From Vitis vinifera (Eukaryota > Streptophyta > Magnoliopsida > Vitales > Vitaceae), in contig NC_081821.1 in NCBI RefSeq assembly GCF_030704535.1, positions 4,231,001 to 4,295,000 on the forward strand: a stretch of DNA of 64,000 nt, in the 5' to 3' direction. The notes beneath the pieces are model-generated. The model was not told where the DNA came from, searched no databases, and was given only the letters and a program-made list of their open reading frames with translations. This document shows, piece by piece, positions 1 through 12,030 of the stretch. Each line of letters starts with the position of its first letter. Positions within the stretch are counted from its first letter, which is position 1. Made by a program: the position numbers and the translations under genes.

Positions 1-110
1 AGAGTTCAAGCCTTTGTTTTCCAGAACAGTTCGGGCTCTCTAAGGCTTTCCCTGCAATTGCTCAAAGTGTTCGTGATGCACCATCATAAACTGGAACGCT
101 ACATATGTTG
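1..110 (+). pseudogene. Alpha-glucan phosphorylase fragment, copy 1
   Basis: With frame changes, the plus strand reads K-P-L-F-S, EQFGLSKAFPAIAQSVRDA and then W-N-A-T-Y-like residues. This resembles the N-terminal catalytic region of plastidic alpha-1,4-glucan phosphorylase. It is only a captured fragment. The duplicate at 11160-11355 extends further upstream. Confidence 0.55.
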
Positions 111-351
111 ACTATGGGAAGATGATTATGCTGTAAAACAAAACCCCGTCTTGATTGAGGGTATATTGTTCTTAAAAATCTGGGCATTGATGATATTCCC
201 ATAGTTGAGTGGTACACTTCTGAGTCACCCCATGCATTCCCCGTGATTTCTGATGATGGAGTTCCCCCAAAGGTCACGGAGGAAGTAGAAAATGTTTAGG
301 CACACTGTACGCAACATCGTACCATGCTCATTCATCAATCAACCCCTCAGC

Positions 352-783
352 TCATATGCATAAGGGTAATGCCGCAACAACAGCCACTCCAATGGATACC
401 ATAATTGGTGCATAGTGGGGCAGACCTGTCGCTTCACAAGAGTCAACAGAGACGGTGGTCGAGGTTGAAGGAGCATGTGAATTAAGAGGAGAAGCCTTCT
501 TAGGCTTTGGAGGTAGAGGAGCTGATGCTGGTGCTTGAGGGCTGAGGATACCTTGTGAAAGGAGAATCTGGGGGATCTCATACACGGCAAGCTGACCATC
601 ACTGTATACTGTGCTGTTCACTGTTGTATTCACAAGGCCTGTTGTCATGTTCACCTGTCAAGGCTAAAAAATACCATGTTGAAAATTTGCTTGAGGGACC
701 CTCTGCATCAGTCCCTTCAAGTGCACAAGCTCATGGGCATAAACTGAAGCAGGGAAGATTGGTTGTAGTCTTGAGGCAGACGT
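352..783 (-). pseudogene. Fasciclin-like arabinogalactan protein fragment, copy 1
   Basis: The minus-strand frame of 100 codons ending at 352 reads like the end of a fasciclin domain (N-x-T-T-G-L-V-N-T-T-V, then YSDGQLAVYEI). It is followed by a Pro/Ala/Ser-rich arabinogalactan-type stretch and a C-terminal hydrophobic tail suited to a GPI-anchor signal. Immediately upstream (655-783) a second piece, S-L-L-Q-F, resembles the preceding fasciclin segment but is out of frame and has stops. Intact family members are cell-surface proteins of about 250-450 residues, so this is a captured, non-functional fragment. The duplicate is at 11599-12030. Confidence 0.65.
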
Positions 784-1860
784 TTAAGGCATGATCAACT
801 GTTTGAGATCTCTAGTGTGAATGCCAAGTCCCAGCTCCATGCACTAGCCGTATGCTATCTTGGGTACATACGTGAGCATCAAGAAAGAAGCTTGTTGGGC
901 CACCTCAAGCATCACAACTGGAAATAAAGATCAGATACAGCCTGCAACTGAAGCCAACCTCCACTTCCCTGGGTCTACTTCTAGCTACACGCCACCTTCG
1001 GCATACAATCCGTAAAGCACACGTGCCTCATCTTCTTTTTCTTCACCTTTGCTTTCAAAAATTATTATTATTTTTTTAAAATTTTAATTTTCAAATAAAT
1101 TTAACTCTTCAGTTTTTTATTTATTTTATTTTATTTTTTATTCATTCTTAGAGTTTTAGATCACCAAAAATCCGATTTTAATAAATTATTTGTTGTCATT
1201 TTCTCTTCAGCAAACATTTTTCACAATTTTCCTTGTTTTTTAAAATATTTTTTATTAAGTATGAATTAAATTCTATCCTCCGAACATAATGAAATCCTAG
1301 ATAATTAATTCATATAAAATAAATTGAGCATTGGTGGGACCTAACATTTGTGATCGATTGTTTGATTGACTTTGCCCTACTTTGACATGCATGCTATTAA
1401 TTTGTATTTGTACACTAATCTTGTCTCTTATGATAGCATTCAACTTGCAATTAAGGTATGCATTGTACCTAATCATATTTATTTATTTATCCGTTATCAT
1501 GCATGACTTGTTTTATTATTTAATCATTGTTTGACACTCACGATTTTTCGATTAATTGTCATACTTGCTTTAACTAATTAGTAGAAACCTAATTTTTAGG
1601 GCTTAAAAGGGTATTATGATTTATTATCGTACATTCCCTTATAGGTAACTTGACCTCGAACCTAAATTTGATTTTTCATACACCTGTTTTTCTTTCGTAA
1701 TAACATTTAGTGTTTTTCTTTTTTATTTTATTTTTTTTTTTAAAAAAAAACAAAAATAAGTAGCGACTCCAAAAACTTTTCAATAAATTATTATTTTTTC
1801 AAATAAAAACGAGTCGTGCCATTTGAGTGGGAACGCATGTATCGCAAGGTAGGGTCCACA

Positions 1861-3775
1861 ATATGTGACACTAACTAATTAATGATGTTCTTTTGGTAGG
1901 TATGAAAAAAATATGGTTCGATATTGTAAATGGAACTTATATATTGATATTAATGGAAAAAAATTTATATTAAAAAAATATTATTCTTATTAAATTGGTT
2001 CGTCCATATCACTTTTATTTAACTGACCACAGTTTATGAGGCGGCCTCTTGCCTACTTTTAAATCACATAACTAGGCATATAAAATGTGTTCTTGGCTTG
2101 GTTTACAGCTGCGCTCAGACTGTTGTTTACTTAGTGCTAGCTGGCTTGGGGTCAAATATATTTAACTCCAAGCTTCCTGATCCTAGGCCTAAGCACGCGT
2201 TGGGAATTTAAAAATGATTGTTTTCTTCTTTTCTTTTTTTTTAAATCAAAATTAGACTTACATATTTTCTAGAGAAAATGAAACATAAAAACATTTGTTT
2301 TTGTATTAAATGACTAGCCCTTGGTATTGATAAGCCAAATTTCTCACACATATCCAAGTCATTAGGCGACATCTCATTGCAAGCTCAATAATGATTATCT
2401 CTAAGTCAAAATTACTTTCTCCATTTTGGACTTGAGATACCCTTAAAGGGATTTATGAACTCTAATTTCTAAGCATTAAAGTATGACATTCTAATTAAAA
2501 ATAGAAATAGGTCCAACTTACAATAAGTTGAATAAATCCTTAATCACATAAAATTTGATTGTCATTTTATGGACACAAGAAAGGTCCAAGATCGACTTTT
2601 CTGCAACCTAATCTACTACTCAAAAGATATGAAAATGGAATTAAAATGAAGAACAAAAGAAAGGTATAAAAAAATCATCATTCAAACTTAAGATTCATAT
2701 TATTTTTCATTTCGTTTTTAATTCTTGACCTTTGAAATCTTTTCTTTATGAGGCACATAAGCCATCATTTTATCAATTTGTTTTTATAATTTTTTTTCTT
2801 CTAATTTTTAATAGTAGCTAGTTTTAATTTTCCAATTCTTAATAATATTTCATAATTTTCCTCAAACAAGTCCACATGTCCCTCTCAAAAATCCATCTTT
2901 AGGCTTTAAATTTCATTTTGAAAACCCAACTTGAGTCTTTCTCTCATTTTCTTTTTCAATGCACTCTACCTTTTGGGTGCATTTCATAAGCAGGTATGAA
3001 AAAAAAAATGTGACTAGGAAAGACAATATTAGAAGTAGATTATTACATGGTATAAATTTTATGAAAATAATTTTTTTGTTATATTCTCGATCCAAAATAA
3101 TAATGAATAATGAAGAGAATGAATTTTTTTTCCACTTCCATGTTCTATTTTTGTATTTCAAATACATCCTCATTAAAAAAGAAAAAGAAAAAAATAGCCA
3201 CCTTCATACTCCACATACTTTGACCAATCGAAGTCAAAACTTTGGACATTCAAACATTCCATTAATCAAAACTTCATTACTAGAAACACATGAAAATTCC
3301 ACTTTATAAAAACTTCCATGCACTCCCTAAAACATCTAAATTGGTGCATAACTTAATACTAAAAGCCTAAAACCATAGTTTATGTCATTAATTTTCTTTA
3401 TAAAAAAAGTGAATTTCTCAAAAAATTTCATGTAAGTCTTTCCTTATCTTTTTTCGATATAGTGAAGAGGAGTGCTAATGAAGTAAATTTAAACATGACT
3501 CTTGTCTTTAAAGTTTGTAATACCAAAGATCTTTCTCTCTCTTTCTTTCTTTTCAGACCTTTTTAAATTCTATATGAAATGAGAGGCGATTCATATGTAC
3601 ATCTAAGATATAAATATACTTTCAAGAATAATATATAAATCATAAATTATAACTGTTATTTGAGCTATAATAAACTTAACGAGCAATATATTACTGAAAT
3701 ATCTCAAGAGAAAACATATATAATAATACAATCTTAAAAACAAAATCAATTGAAATGTTCAATAAGACACTCTCA
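1861..3775. other. AT-rich intergenic stretch with a P450 crumb
   Basis: No gene is supported here. The stretch matches about 13098-15329 of the second duplication copy apart from the MITE inserted there. Bases 2308-2395 are a relic of a P450 C-terminus and are listed separately. The rest is AT-rich downstream sequence of the P450 pseudogene. Confidence 0.6.
2308..2395 (-). pseudogene. P450 C-terminal relic, copy 1
   Basis: On the minus strand this resembles the last coding segment of the neighbouring P450 genes, around the S-x-L-D-M-x-E-K-F-G-L-x-x-P-R-A region (compare 33665-33740). Roughly 80 bases remain and no reading frame is kept. The duplicate is at 13884-13965. It indicates an older P450 copy at this site before the segmental duplication. 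Confidence 0.6.
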
Positions 3776-5754
3776 TTAAACTTTGGGAAGAAGTCGATAA
3801 GTAGGAAGAGCATGTAAGTGAGTGGCCCTTGGCAATGCCAAACCAAATTCCTCGCTCATATCCAACTCACTAGGTAACATGCCATTAGGTAGTTTCCAAT
3901 CAAAACAATGTACTAATTGAGCTAACACAAGCCGAATGTTTATTAGACCTAAATGCATTCCAGGACATTTTCGACGACCTGATCCAAATGGAATGAACTG
4001 AAAATCCTTCCCTTGAAAATCTATATTGCTACCAATGAACCTCTCAGGAAAAAAGTCTTCAACATTATTGGACCATATATTAGGATCTCTTCCAATTGCC
4101 CATGCATTGATGATAATTTGTGACTTCTTAGGTATGTAATATCCATTTAGAGTAATATCCTCGATGGACTCATGTGGGAGAAGCAATGGTCCAGCAGGAT
4201 GTAGTCTTAAACCCTCTTTCAATACCATGTATAAATAAACTAGATTTGCCAAATCAACCTCTTCTACCATTCGTTCCATTCCAATCACATTCTCTAATTC
4301 TTCTTGAAGTTGCCTCATAACTCTTGGATGTCTAAACAATTCAGAAAGTAACCATTCAATGGTGGTAGCTGAAGTGTCAATTGCACCAACAATTATGTCC
4401 CATACGATTCCTTTAAGATTTTCTTATTTAATTAAATATGATGGCTCTTGATGAAAGTTTTTCGTCTCATTCATCAGTGATAGCATCACATCAACAAAAT
4501 CATTATGGTTTCCCTGATTTTCGCTAGCGTCTTGTTTATGCTCATCAATGATCTTTTCTAAAATATGGTCAACAGCTCCACTAATTGCCTTCATACGCCT
4601 TTTCAAACCCTAAAAATGAGAAATTTAAAATTTGTCAGTTACTTTTCAAATTATATGAGTAACCTAAAAGTATTGGTTTGTATTCTAATGGATCCTTAGC
4701 TCAATAAATTTAGCATGACTAAAATATCATATGATAATTCAAAAATATTATATAAGCTTTTTTGTATTTATAGGCTGCCATACAATTTTTTTTTTTTTTT
4801 ATAATGCTACTCAAAGAAAATATTGCATTAAAAAAATGAAAATAAATCTTGTATCTCCTTGTGAGCCAATATGATTCACCAAAAGGCAGCCTATAATTCA
4901 GAAAACACTAAAAGCGATTTTGGAATCATACAAATAATTTTTTAGATTTTTAAAAATGTTTTCTAAATTTCATCAAACACCTAATTTTTATTTGAAAAAA
5001 AATATTTTTTAAACAAAACGCTTCTTAGAATATCTGTGAAACTGTAAATAGAAAGGGTGAGAACTACCTGAAGATCGAGGGCCCCCAGAAAGGGCACATA
5101 ATCTGCTATATTGAAAGCTCCTACCAAGATCAATGTTTCTTGCACAAGCGCCTTCAAGTCAGCCCTCTGATAATCCTTACAGCGCCCAAATAGCATTCTA
5201 TGCGTCATGTCTTCAATTAGTTCACCTACCTTTTTACTAATATTCACCACTTCCCGAGCCGCTGCCATTTGTTTCAGTGACTGCACCAACACCCCCAGCT
5301 CCTCCTTCCTCATTGCCGCAAAAGAATCAATTTTCACCTTGGTAAGAAGCTCCAACGTACAGAGTTTCCGGGCATTGCGCCAATATGGACCATACTCAGC
5401 AAAAGCCATGCCCTTCCCCCCATAGGACAAGTACTCTGAGGCTTGGATTTTGGGCCTGCTAGCAAACACTGCATCGTGGGTCTTGAGGAATAGCTCGGCA
5501 GCCTCCGGCGATGAGACTACGATAGTTGGGACATACCCAAGGCGCATAGACATGATGGGACCATACTTTCTGGCTAGGCGACTGAGGTTGCGGTGGGGAA
5601 GGTTGCCCAACATGTGGAGGTTACCAATAATTGGTAATGCCCAAGGACCCGGTGGGAGTTTCGGGCCATTAACTGAGGCGGTACGGCGGCGATGGATGAA
5701 GGAGTACAAGGCTCCAAGGAGGACTAAGAGAGCTGCAGTTGCGAAAGCAGACAT
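3776..5754 (-). pseudogene. Cytochrome P450 (CYP71 clan, CYP736-like), stop codon in exon 2
   Basis: Exon 1 is 5068-5754 (229 codons), the intron 4610-5067 (458 bp, GT-AG, phase 0) and exon 2 3776-4609. The protein has an N-terminal membrane anchor, the P-P-G-P hinge, helix-C W-R-N-A-R, I-helix A-I-D-T-S, K-E-G-L-R, F-F-P-E-R-F and the haem motif [11 protein letters not shown], the normal layout of an ER-bound plant mono-oxygenase of about 506 residues. Against the copy at 15330-17754 it has a TAA at 4424-4426 where that copy has CAA, about 60 codons into exon 2. The stop removes the I-helix and haem site. It also has Asp to Tyr in the L-V-Y-L-x-M-V-L stretch. It is therefore probably dead, unless a sequencing error or allele is involved. 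The substrate is unknown. Confidence 0.85.
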
Positions 5755-5810
5755 GCTTGGTTGTGGGACGATGTGGGCTTGGAGATGAGAAAGTTCGTCA
5801 AGTGAATTTG

Positions 5811-5820
5811 CAATCTATGT
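5811..5820 (-). promoter_or_regulatory. Damaged TATA-like site of the P450 pseudogene
   Basis: About 60 bases upstream of the ATG the minus strand reads TACATAGATTG. The paralogous position (17811-17820) reads TACATATATTG. One substitution at 5815 breaks the TATA-like core in this copy. Confidence 0.4.
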
Positions 5821-5989
5821 AGGCTGTTGTCAATGAGCGATGGTCTTCGCCTTCTAGGTAAAAAGAATGAATCCAAATCAACCATCAAAACTAGGATTTT
5901 TTTTTTATAATTGTATGGTGAATTTAAAATTAATTTTAAAAAATACAGTACATTGAAAAATATTTTTAAATTTAAGACTTTTTTTGTCA

Positions 5990-6735
5990 CTTTGAAAGAT
6001 GTCTCTTAAAAAAACACCTTCCATCATTTTTATATCAATAATACATGTTCAAAAAAATTGAATTTACATTCAAGGTATTTTTTGAAGAGACATCTTTCAC
6101 AATTTTTATATCAATCACACACTTAAAAAAATTTTGAATTTACATTAAAAATGTCTCTTCAATAGACTTTTTACAATTTTATAAAATCTAATTTATATTA
6201 AAAATGTTTTTTAAATAAACACTTTTCATAATTTTCATATCAATTGCATAGTGAAAAAATTAAATTTATACTAAAGATGTCTTCTTAAAAGACACTTTTT
6301 ATAATTTTACAAAATTAAATTTATATTAAAGATGTCTTTGAATAGAGAACTCCAACAATTCTTGTATCAATTATTCATTGAAATAATTGAATTTATATTA
6401 AAAGTGTCTTTCCAAAAGATATATTCCATAATTTTATAAAATTAAATTTATATTGAAAGATTTTCCTTCAAAAGTCACTTTTAGTATAAATTTAATTTGT
6501 TCGATAGGTTACTAATATAAAAATTATGGAATATGTTTCTTTGAAAGACATATTTAGTATAAATTCAATTTTGTGAAACTGTAGAGACATCTTCAATGTA
6601 AATTCAATTTCTTTTTTCATTGTATGACTGATATGAAAATTATGGAATATGTTTATTCAAAAAACACCTTTAATATAAATTTGATTTTATGGTATTGTAA
6701 AAATGATATATGTTTAATATAAATTCAAATTTTTT
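5990..6735. repeat. Fold-back array of 60-110-bp AT-rich units, copy 1
   Basis: Imperfect units built from a (T)GAATTTAYATTAAA...GTGTCTTT...AATTTTTATATCAAT core repeat head to tail from about 5990 to 6480. They then appear in inverted orientation (AGTATAAATTYAATTT...ATTATGGAA...) to about 6735. The array lies directly upstream of the P450 pseudogene. The same structure, with a different unit number, lies upstream of the paralogue at about 17985-18845. Confidence 0.7.
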
Positions 6736-6739
6736 TAAT

Positions 6740-8866
6740 GTTGATGCTCTTATTCTCTAATATCATCTACCATCAAAGAAGATCGAAGTCTCACTTCTCA
6801 AACTCAAGTATAAATGAAAGAATAATCTTTGCAAAATGCTTTCAACAGCATCTGAGAAGTAAATTACTACACGAGGTATAATAGCACAATTTTAAAGCCC
6901 ATGTTTTGAATTGCATCTTGTGTGTGAAGATGATAATTTTTATACCAATTTGTTGTGCTAAGGGCTTGAGGAATTTCAGAAGTACTAAACAAAATACAAC
7001 TAAACTGGCTCATAACATAAAGAGAAATAGCAAGAGAAATAGACAAAAAAAAGAGGACATACCATGTATGAGGTTCAATGAGCATGCCTTGGTTACGTCT
7101 TCAGCAATGGTGATCAAGCCTGACATATATAGTAGTGCATAGGGCTGATAAAAGATGGTGGCATGAATTTGGAATTGTAGAAGGACCTAATTAAGTTTAA
7201 TAACTCTGATGGACCCAACTTTGATAACAAAGAGAGATGCCTTGCTCAGATTTGATGAAGTATCAAATCACAATAAATATTACTGAAAGTCACTTATCGT
7301 GATTAATGTTGAATAGTGTTCATTCATGAAGGAAAAAGGAAAAAGGAAAAACAAGAGACTAGATTTGTTGCTTATGCCAAAGTGTTAACAAACACCCAAA
7401 GAGATCATTGCAATGGAAAGTTTAATAGACTTGACTATATATTAAAATTGTTCCTACATCTAAGTACTATGGAAGGTCCATCAAGGGCGTAAAGCAAAAT
7501 GATATAAAAACTTATCAATTTTATTTAAAACTTGAGAATTTGAGTCAAGTTATAACTTACAAAATTTTCTATTGTGATAAATATTTCCATAAGACTCTCC
7601 TATTAATTATCATAAAAAAAAAATCCAATTACTTAGGAGTTTTATTATATATATAATATATAAATAATACTTAAATAATTAATTTTTTTATATAAAATAT
7701 TTATATATAATTAAGAGAAAAATATAGGAAGAGGTTTAATTTTGACTAAAAAAGAGTCTTTTTTTTCTTTTTTTATTTTAAAAGGATATTTAGACTTTAG
7801 AATTTGGGAGCTCTAGAAGTGCAATATGCTAAAATAATAGTAAAAGTTGTTCTTCATTCTCATGGATATAGGCTTTTAAGTTGAACTATTAAATCATTAT
7901 GTATCTTATGTATTTTCCATTTTTGTTTTCTTAATTTTTTCTTCCTATTAGTGTTCTTTGTCATGGATTTCATAATATTGGTACTATTATAAATAAACGA
8001 CGACTTCCACTTGAATTTTTTATGATAGATTAAACATGGAAAAATATTTAAACAAGAAGAGTTTTATTTTATATTTTTATTTTTTATTCCACTAATATCA
8101 TAGACATTTGAGAATGACAAATTATTGAAAGAGTTTTCCAGAGAGATGCTTAATTTTATTATTATCACCGTCTACACAAATTTGGTCTACATTATCATAA
8201 TGTTTTAAACATCCATCATTTGATGATCATATTTTCATGAAAACAATATCTACTAAGCCCTAGATGATCAAATTAGGCTTGCCAAAATTTAGGTATGGAA
8301 AGAGGTTTATCAAATTAGGCTTACCAAAATTTAGGTATGGAAAGAGGTTTATCAAATTAGGCTTACCAAAATTTAAGTATAGAAATGGGTTTATTCAAAA
8401 GTATTACAAATTTCCATATGTAGAAGCTTGTTGTGTCTTGTCTAGGATCACATAAAAGTTAGGTATAGTAATGAAACTTGAAGAAAATGGGAATCCACCT
8501 TAACTCAATTAAAGATCACTAAAAGATAGTTAATTCAAATCACTTTGTGTTTTTAGATTACGATATTGGGTAGAAGTTGGCTACTCTTTAAATACTCAAT
8601 TTGTAGCATAATAATCTCAATTGTTGTATTAAAATAAAGAGAATTTTTATTTATTTATTTATTATTATTATTATTTTATCAATTGCATGAATGAGTACAA
8701 TTCATTTATATATTTGGAAAATGCTAATGTATTGTAGTGGTAATTGTCAGAGTGAAAAATTTTGGACAGTTGAATATATGGGTGAAATTTAAGTCGTTAT
8801 ATGAGGGTATAGATAAATGAAATTAATATACAAATTAAATTACAAATAAAAAAACTTGAAAATGTA
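6740..8866. other. Intergenic stretch between the duplication copies
   Basis: No gene is supported. Homology between the duplicates stops near 6740, so this is unique sequence between copy 1 and the element starting at 8871. It is AT-rich with only short random frames. The one structured feature is the 42-bp triplication at 8267-8392. Confidence 0.6.
8267..8392. repeat. Three tandem copies of a 42-bp unit
   Basis: Units begin at 8267, 8309 and 8351. The first two differ at one base and the third at a few. Because 42 is divisible by three, the frame stays open across the array and gives a 14-residue repeat peptide. There is no other sign that it is translated. Confidence 0.9.
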
Positions 8867-9047
8867 TAAGTGGAGACCCTAATTTTTGGTCTAGGAGATA
8901 TTTTGGACCACCTTTTTTAGTGCCTTTTAGGAGGTTTTGGGCAGCAGGCTGGCGAGGACCTTTTATGTAGGAAACCAGGATGTGACAAGTGGCAGTAGGA
9001 TTCAGAGGCCCTGGGGAGTGGGATTGGGGCAGCAAGAAATCTGAGAG

Positions 9048-9260
9048 GGCGGAAACAGAGAACTGAGAAGAGGCTAGGAGAAGAAGAAGAACAGTAGGAA
9101 AAACAGAGAGCTGGGGAGAGGAGCTTAAGAGAAGAGAGCTGAACAGAGGGGAGAAGAAAGGTAGGGAGCTGCAGAGAAAAAAAAAAGGGGGAGAATCAGA
9201 AAAGGAAGAAGAAAGAGCTGGAGCAAGAAAATTTGGAACTGAAGAAGAAGCAGAGGAGGA
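9048..9260 (+). other. Purine-rich tract in the element's 5' part
   Basis: About 210 bases are almost all A and G (repeated GAGAAGAAG, GAGAGCTGGGG and similar motifs). They precede a TCCAGGTATG that could be a splice donor. The tract resembles a 5'-UTR or leader of a captured transcript, but no coding function is visible. Confidence 0.5.
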
Positions 9261-9689
9261 GCTCGCCGGTTTTGTCCAGGTATGATTACAGCATGCTTCA
9301 TATTTCTCTACTTCACATTGTTCTGTCCTACCTCCTGCTGATTTTGGGTTCATTTGGATGCTTGATTGTGGACATTAGATGTTGCGCATGTTTGTGGAAT
9401 CTGAGGCTATTTTTTTTAATGTATTTTATGTCTGGTATTGGCCCTATTTCTTTGGCTCTGTTTTGGTTCCCCTGTGAGATGCCCAATCATGCTTTTATTT
9501 CTATTTAAAATGTGTTTGGTTTCACTTGCCTGTTTAAGCCCGTTGATTAGAGCATGAAACAGGGCTTCGTTCGATGATTTGTCATTTCATTTTATTTTCT
9601 CTATCCATGCTCTGTTTTTGTTGTTCACTCTCTGTTTTTTTGGTACCCACCTCTCTCGAGAGTGCTTAGACTGTGCACATCCTTCTGGT

Positions 9690-9935
9690 TTGTTCTTGGT
9701 TTGAAAATCAATAGATGCCTGCTAGGGTCTTTATCATGTCTCTGTTTCCTCTCTGGCAAACTGGCCAAAGACAAAACATCAATATGACCATCGTCACAGT
9801 CCCCCAAGTGTTTCAGTAAGAAGTGCTTGCATTTTCGAAGCCTCACACAACCAACTGTGCACACGGTCCACTCAAGGCTTGAAGGAGAGATTGATTGTTC
9901 ACTTCCAAGGTCAGGAAGGTGTTGATGTAGTTGGG
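9690..9935 (+). pseudogene. HECT-type E3 ubiquitin ligase (UPL1/2-like) fragment
   Basis: With frame changes the plus strand reads KHQYDHRHSPPSVSVR, then H-N-Q-L, then L-K-E-R-L-I-V-H-F-Q-G-Q-E-G-V-D. From memory of the family this matches the region entering the HECT domain of plant UPL1/UPL2 (K-H-Q-H-D-H-H-H-S-P-L, Q-D-L-K-G-R-L-x-V-x-F-Q-G-E-E-G-I-D). Fewer than about 80 residues remain, with frameshifts. It is a captured fragment, not a gene. Downstream sequence to about 11100 is coding-like in composition, but I could not identify it. Confidence 0.55.
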
Positions 9936-11159
9936 TATTTTAGAAAAATGGTTGAAGCTGGGACAAGACTGAACTGGGGAGTCCATGGTAAGATGGTTGA
10001 TGGGTTAGTTTTCTTGAGCGGATGACAAGATCTCACAACCTCATTATGGTGCTTGGGCGATATGGAAGCAGTTCATCATGCCTCATTAGTGCATACAGTT
10101 TCAGAAATATATGGTGGAGTACTCTCTTTCATTGAGACCAAAAATTTGGGAACCTGGATGCATTCGCACAGAGCATTGGAGACCTTCTGATTGTTGTGGT
10201 TCATGCGTTGCAAATGGGGTTGGGTGTGTGGACCCAGGTCTACCCCTTTCTGTTCTTTAAAAGCAAGAAATTGTCCAACCGTGTGATGGCTCTTACACGT
10301 GGCAGATACCATTGTTGGTTTGGACGGGGAATAAGCTACATTCGAATCCTGTTCATGCAGTGGTGTAGCTCCGGCTATCAATGGAATATCTCGGTTCTGG
10401 TGATGGCAGTGAGTTGAAAGCTGAAGGTGTAGAAGCTTGAAGGCCATTCCGATATTTTTTCAGTTTAGAGAATCTGGAACATATTACCTTCTGTAGTCCT
10501 ACTGCTCAAGTCACGCATGCTCGCATTTACAAGGTCCCTTCAGAAAATATTCCTACTGTTACAGTAGAAAAGTTATACAGATGTACAATGGTTATGAGAT
10601 GATATGATTAAGGGAGCAATCGAGAAAGGGTCTCTTAGGAAAATGGATAATTGCGGATTGAAGTTAGGAGGCTCATGAGACCACTCGACAATGTGCTACC
10701 ATCTGTAATACCAAGTCACAACATGCATCTTGGAGTCCTTGCTATTGCATCACCCTATTGATAGTACTCTTATGCTGGGATAGGCGTTCAGACCTTTGGG
10801 AAGACACTCGTCACAATAATAACTGCACTGCTGCGTTTCTTGTCATCTCCCAACCGAGGGGCCTCATGACTGCCATGGACACTGCTACTCAGATGCTTGC
10901 ATCCATGATCAAGTCTCTCACCTTCCAGTCCGTATTGAAACAACTGATATGGCCAAGGTAATTCTCAGCTGGGTCTTCCATCACCTAAGCTGCCCCCTAG
11001 ACTTCACTTTTCCAACTCACTCCTGCCTGGCCACCCAAACCCTTTTCAAAGCCCTCCATCAAAGTCCCTCCTCCATCAAATCTGAATCCCAAGCCAAACT
11101 ACTCCACGCCTAAAGCCTTATGACCAGCTCACCATCCCCCAACCTTCATACCTATCAAA
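9936..11159. other. Unrecognised coding-like filler inside the element
   Basis: GC content is higher than in the surrounding intergenic DNA, and there are short open stretches on both strands, such as a 123-codon minus frame at 10076-10447. I recognise no protein family. The most economical reading is further captured exon pieces, joined and degraded. Confidence 0.4.
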
Positions 11160-11355
11160 CTCATCAGCCCCCGCGGACCTTCAGGCGTTCCGATTTCTTC
11201 CACTGTAGATCCTAAATGCATTGCTTCGGGTATCAAATACCATGCAGAGTCCAAGCCTTTGTTTTCCAGAACAGTTCGGGCTCTCTAAGGCTTTCCCTGC
11301 AATTGCTCAAAGTGTTCGTGATGCACCATCATAAACTGGAACGCTACATATGTTG
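11160..11355 (+). pseudogene. Alpha-glucan phosphorylase fragment, copy 2
   Basis: The plus strand reads I-S-S-T-V-D-P-K, C-I-A-S-G-I-K-Y-H-A-E, then (after a frame change) EQFGLSKAFPAIAQSVRDA and W-N-A-T-Y. Plastidic alpha-1,4-glucan phosphorylases have the same order (A-S-S-I-K-Y-H-A-E-F, then A-T-A-Q-S-V-R-D-x-L-I-I-N-W-N-A-T-Y) just after the transit peptide. It is a short, frameshifted captured fragment with no catalytic residues left. Confidence 0.65.
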
Positions 11356-11384
11356 ACTATGGGAAGATGATTATGCTGTAAAAC

Positions 11385-11530
11385 AAAACCCCCCTTCTTG
11401 ATTGAGGGTATGTTGTTCTTAAAAATCTGGGCATTGATGATATTCCTATAGTTGAGTGGTACACTTCTGAGTCACCCCATGCATTCCCCGTGATTTCTGA
11501 TGATGGAGTTCCCCCAAAGGTCACGAAGGA
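11385..11530 (+). pseudogene. Unidentified coding-like fragment
   Basis: One plus frame reads L-I-E-G-M-L-F-L-K-N-L-G-I-D-D-I-P-I-V-E-W followed by S-P-H-A-F-P-V-I-S-D-D-G-V-P-P-K. It looks like genuine protein sequence but I do not recognise the family. The copy at about 130-290 is nearly identical. Confidence 0.4.
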
Positions 11531-11598
11531 AGTAGAAAATGTTCAGGCACACTGTACGCAACATCATACCATGCTCATTCATCAATCAACCCCTCAGC

Positions 11599-12030
11599 TC
11601 ATATGCATAAGGATAATGCCGCAACAACAGCCACTCCAATGGATACCATAATTGGTGCATAGTGGGGCAGACCTGTCGCTTCACAAGAGTCAACAGAGAC
11701 GGTGGTCGAGGTTGAAGGAGCATGTGAATTAAGAGGAGAAGCCTTCTTAGGCTTTGGAGGTAGAGGAGCTGATGCTGGTGCTTGAGGGCTGAGGATACCT
11801 TGTGAAAGGAGAATCTGGGGGATCTCATACACGGCAAGCTGACCATCACTGTATACTGTGCTGTTCACTGTTGTATTCACAAGGCCTGTTGTCATGTTCA
11901 CCTGCCAAGGCTAAAAAGTACCATGTTGAAAATTTGCTTGAGGGACCCTCTGCATCAGTCCCTTCAAGTGCACAAGCTCATGGGCATAAACTGAAGCAGG
12001 GAAGATTGGTTGTAGTCTTGAGGCAGACGT
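11599..12030 (-). pseudogene. Fasciclin-like arabinogalactan protein fragment, copy 2
   Basis: The 100-codon minus frame is identical to the one at 352-654 except for one residue in the hydrophobic tail (Ser for Pro). It shows the end of a fasciclin domain, a Pro/Ala/Ser-rich stretch and a GPI-signal-like tail. The upstream half of the domain is frameshifted. It lies antisense to the glucan phosphorylase fragment, so the captured pieces are in mixed orientation. Confidence 0.65.

Larger units (their letters stand above)
1..1860 (+). mobile_element. Gene-fragment-carrying element, copy 1 (left end outside window)
   Basis: This is the 3' part of the same element seen complete at 8871-13097 and matches 11246-13097 almost base for base. 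It ends with GTAGGGTCCACA at 1860. Inside are a fragment of alpha-glucan phosphorylase (about 1-110), an unrecognised coding-like fragment (about 130-290) and, on the minus strand, a fasciclin-like arabinogalactan fragment (352-783). The last 600 bases are AT-rich and match the 3' end of the related element at 24141-29371. The element was already present before the segmental duplication, because both copies hold it in the same place. Its class is uncertain; see the entry at 24141-29371. Confidence 0.7.

Noticed and set aside
2913..3309. Overlapping short frames on both strands rich in Lys, Asn and Phe
   Set aside because: Composition reflects AT-rich noncoding DNA; both strands are open only by chance and the frames decay in the duplicate at 14568.
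8264..8455. Small protein with a 14-residue repeat
   Set aside because: The frame exists only because the repeat unit is 42 bp. There is no TATA box, poly(A) signal or homologue that I know.
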